Part shown: positions 6,012 through 6,568 of the stretch, piece by piece
How positions within the stretch are numbered: position 1 is the first letter of the stretch
Layout: each line of letters starts with the position of its first letter
Notes under the pieces: generated by a model
Database searches by the model: none
Seen by the model: only the letters and a program-made list of their open reading frames with translations
What the model was told of the DNA's origin: nothing
Program-made: the position numbers and the translations under genes
Assembly: GCA_937983315.1 (NCBI GenBank)
Contig: CALKAH010000274.1
Location: forward strand, 1 to 6,568
DNA: 6,568 nucleotides
From: an uncultured Acholeplasmataceae bacterium
GTDB taxonomy: Bacteria; Bacillota_I; Bacilli_A; Acholeplasmatales; Acholeplasmataceae
Reading direction: 5' to 3'

Positions 6012-6020
6012 ATTGTATCA
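6012..6020 (-). promoter_or_regulatory. Extended -10 promoter of the AAA+ operon
   Basis: On the - strand this reads TGATACAAT: TACAAT (5 of 6 to consensus) preceded by TGA, the extended -10 form TGn. No good -35 lies 16-18 bp upstream, which is tolerable for an extended -10. Initiation near 6005 would leave a leader of about 87 bases. It is the only convincing promoter between the upstream terminator and the gene. Confidence 0.6.
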
Positions 6021-6036
6021 CATGTGGGTGACCTTC

Positions 6037-6049
6037 ACTTCATGGAAGT
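6037..6049. promoter_or_regulatory. Dyad near the -35 region, possible operator
   Basis: ACTTC-ATG-GAAGT is a perfect 5-bp inverted repeat with a 3-base centre. It lies 20-32 bases upstream of the -10, overlapping the outer edge of the -35 region. Nearby, TCAC (6018-6021), GTGA (6028-6031) and TCAC (6035-6038) form further short dyads that overlap the extended -10. Regulator binding is plausible but there is no regulator gene in the window. Confidence 0.35.
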
Positions 6050-6095
6050 ACATCCTCTTTCGATAAAAATAGTCGTATAGATGATTATTTCTAGT

Positions 6096-6129
6096 AAAAA
6101 AAACATGACACCATCTCTTGATGATGTCA
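6096..6129 (-). terminator. Strong terminator after the small membrane-protein gene
   Basis: On the - strand a 10-bp stem (6120-6129 with 6106-6115) closes a 4-base loop, followed by TG and eight consecutive T (6103-6096). The single mismatch seen on the + strand (C6111/A6124) becomes a G-U pair in - strand RNA, so the hairpin is continuous only in that direction. It ends the transcript of the gene at 6194-6568, 65 bases after its stop, and insulates the AAA+ operon. Confidence 0.85.
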
Positions 6130-6151
6130 AGTTAACATGCGAAATTTCGGT

Positions 6152-6167
6152 ATCATGAGTTCATGAT
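6152..6167. repeat. Near-perfect palindrome between gene and terminator
   Basis: ATCATGA-GT-TCATGAT has 7-bp arms with a 2-base centre, in the 3' untranslated region of the small membrane-protein gene. A wider pair, GATTCA (6165-6170) and TGAATC (6188-6193), lies just beyond it. It could be a protein-binding site or an RNA processing hairpin; nothing in the window decides. Confidence 0.45.
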
Positions 6168-6193
6168 TCATCCATTCCATGAAAGGTTGAATC

Positions 6194-6568
6194 TTATATG
6201 TTCGCTTTTCTTTTTCTTACCTTCTTATCAATCAAAATAATGATGATCGTTATCAATATCACAATCGCAAATACTTGAACCACATGTTCAAGTAGACCAA
6301 TAAACCGATAAGTATCTTCGCTCACTTCTCGAAAATAACGTCGATGGTTCACATAAAAATGTCCCGGTTCATCATCGATATAGTGTTCTTGTGCATACTG
6401 ATCTGATGCAGGTGTTCCACCATAAATACCTATGATCATAAAAAAGAGGGTGAAAAGAATAATTCCAATCGAAAGAACGATGTTTTCAAAAAGCGTGTTA
6501 TTGACATAATCGCTTGAAATCTTCCGGTGGATGAGATGTTTGGTCGTTTCATAGATACTATACATCAC
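6194..6568 (-). CDS. Small two-helix membrane protein, unknown family (possibly 5'-incomplete)
   Basis: The visible 124 codons reach the window edge, with GTG at the last three bases and ATG immediately after it, so the true start may be here or beyond the window. A first membrane helix is at about 29-50 (IVLSIGIILFTLFFMIIGIY) and a second at about 93-113, ending in the basic tail KKVRKRK. The loop between them (51-92) is polar and rich in acidic and aromatic residues and would face outside, with both ends in the cytoplasm. The stop is TAA at 6194-6196, and a strong terminator follows. I do not recognise the family. Because of the terminator and the separate downstream promoter it is probably not co-transcribed with the AAA+ operon. 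Confidence 0.7.
   Translation of the reverse strand: MMYSIYETTKHLIHRKISSDYVNNTLFENIVLSIGIILFTLFFMIIGIYGGTPASDQYAQEHYIDDEPGHFYVNHRRYFREVSEDTYRFIGLLEHVVQVFAIVILITIIIILIDKKVRKRKANI

Overview
The window is the end of a contig from a low-GC bacterium. AT-rich genes, TAA/TAG stops, Trp encoded by TGG, purine-rich ribosome binding sites and U-tailed terminators suggest Bacillota or a standard-code mollicute relative (Acholeplasma/Izemoplasma-like). The lineage is an inference; no marker gene is present. Bases 1-45 are not biological: they match the Illumina TruSeq index/read-2 adapter and are unremoved library sequence.

Left part (about 58-1640, + strand): a complete IS110-family insertion sequence. 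It encodes a 407-aa DEDD/serine recombinase and, upstream of it, a non-coding region that folds like a bridge RNA (seekRNA), with a 5' stem-loop, a target-binding loop, a donor-binding loop and a 3' hairpin. All four guide segments can be read: they match the left flank, right flank, right element end and left element end around a shared CA core. Joining the ends as a circle would build a sigma70-like promoter (TTGATA, 17 bp, TATTAT) that starts at the RNA's 5' stem-loop. Removing the element in silico restores a long palindrome, the terminator of the neighbouring operon, so this IS appears to have entered a terminator hairpin.

Middle part (1640-6049, - strand): a two-gene operon. The first gene (3240-5918) encodes 892 aa: about 12 transmembrane helices arranged as three four-helix modules, a linker, and a cytoplasmic McrB-like AAA+ domain. 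The second (1676-3238) starts one base after the first gene's stop and encodes a 520-aa protein with a possible DUF2357/McrC-N-like region and C-terminal zinc-binding Cys pairs. Together they resemble a membrane-embedded relative of McrBC (type IV restriction). A role in defence or envelope-linked stress is inference. An extended -10 promoter with a dyad upstream, and a terminator downstream, frame the operon.

Right end (6194-6568, - strand): the 3' part, or possibly all, of a small protein with two membrane helices, followed by a strong terminator at 6096-6129 that separates it from the AAA+ operon.
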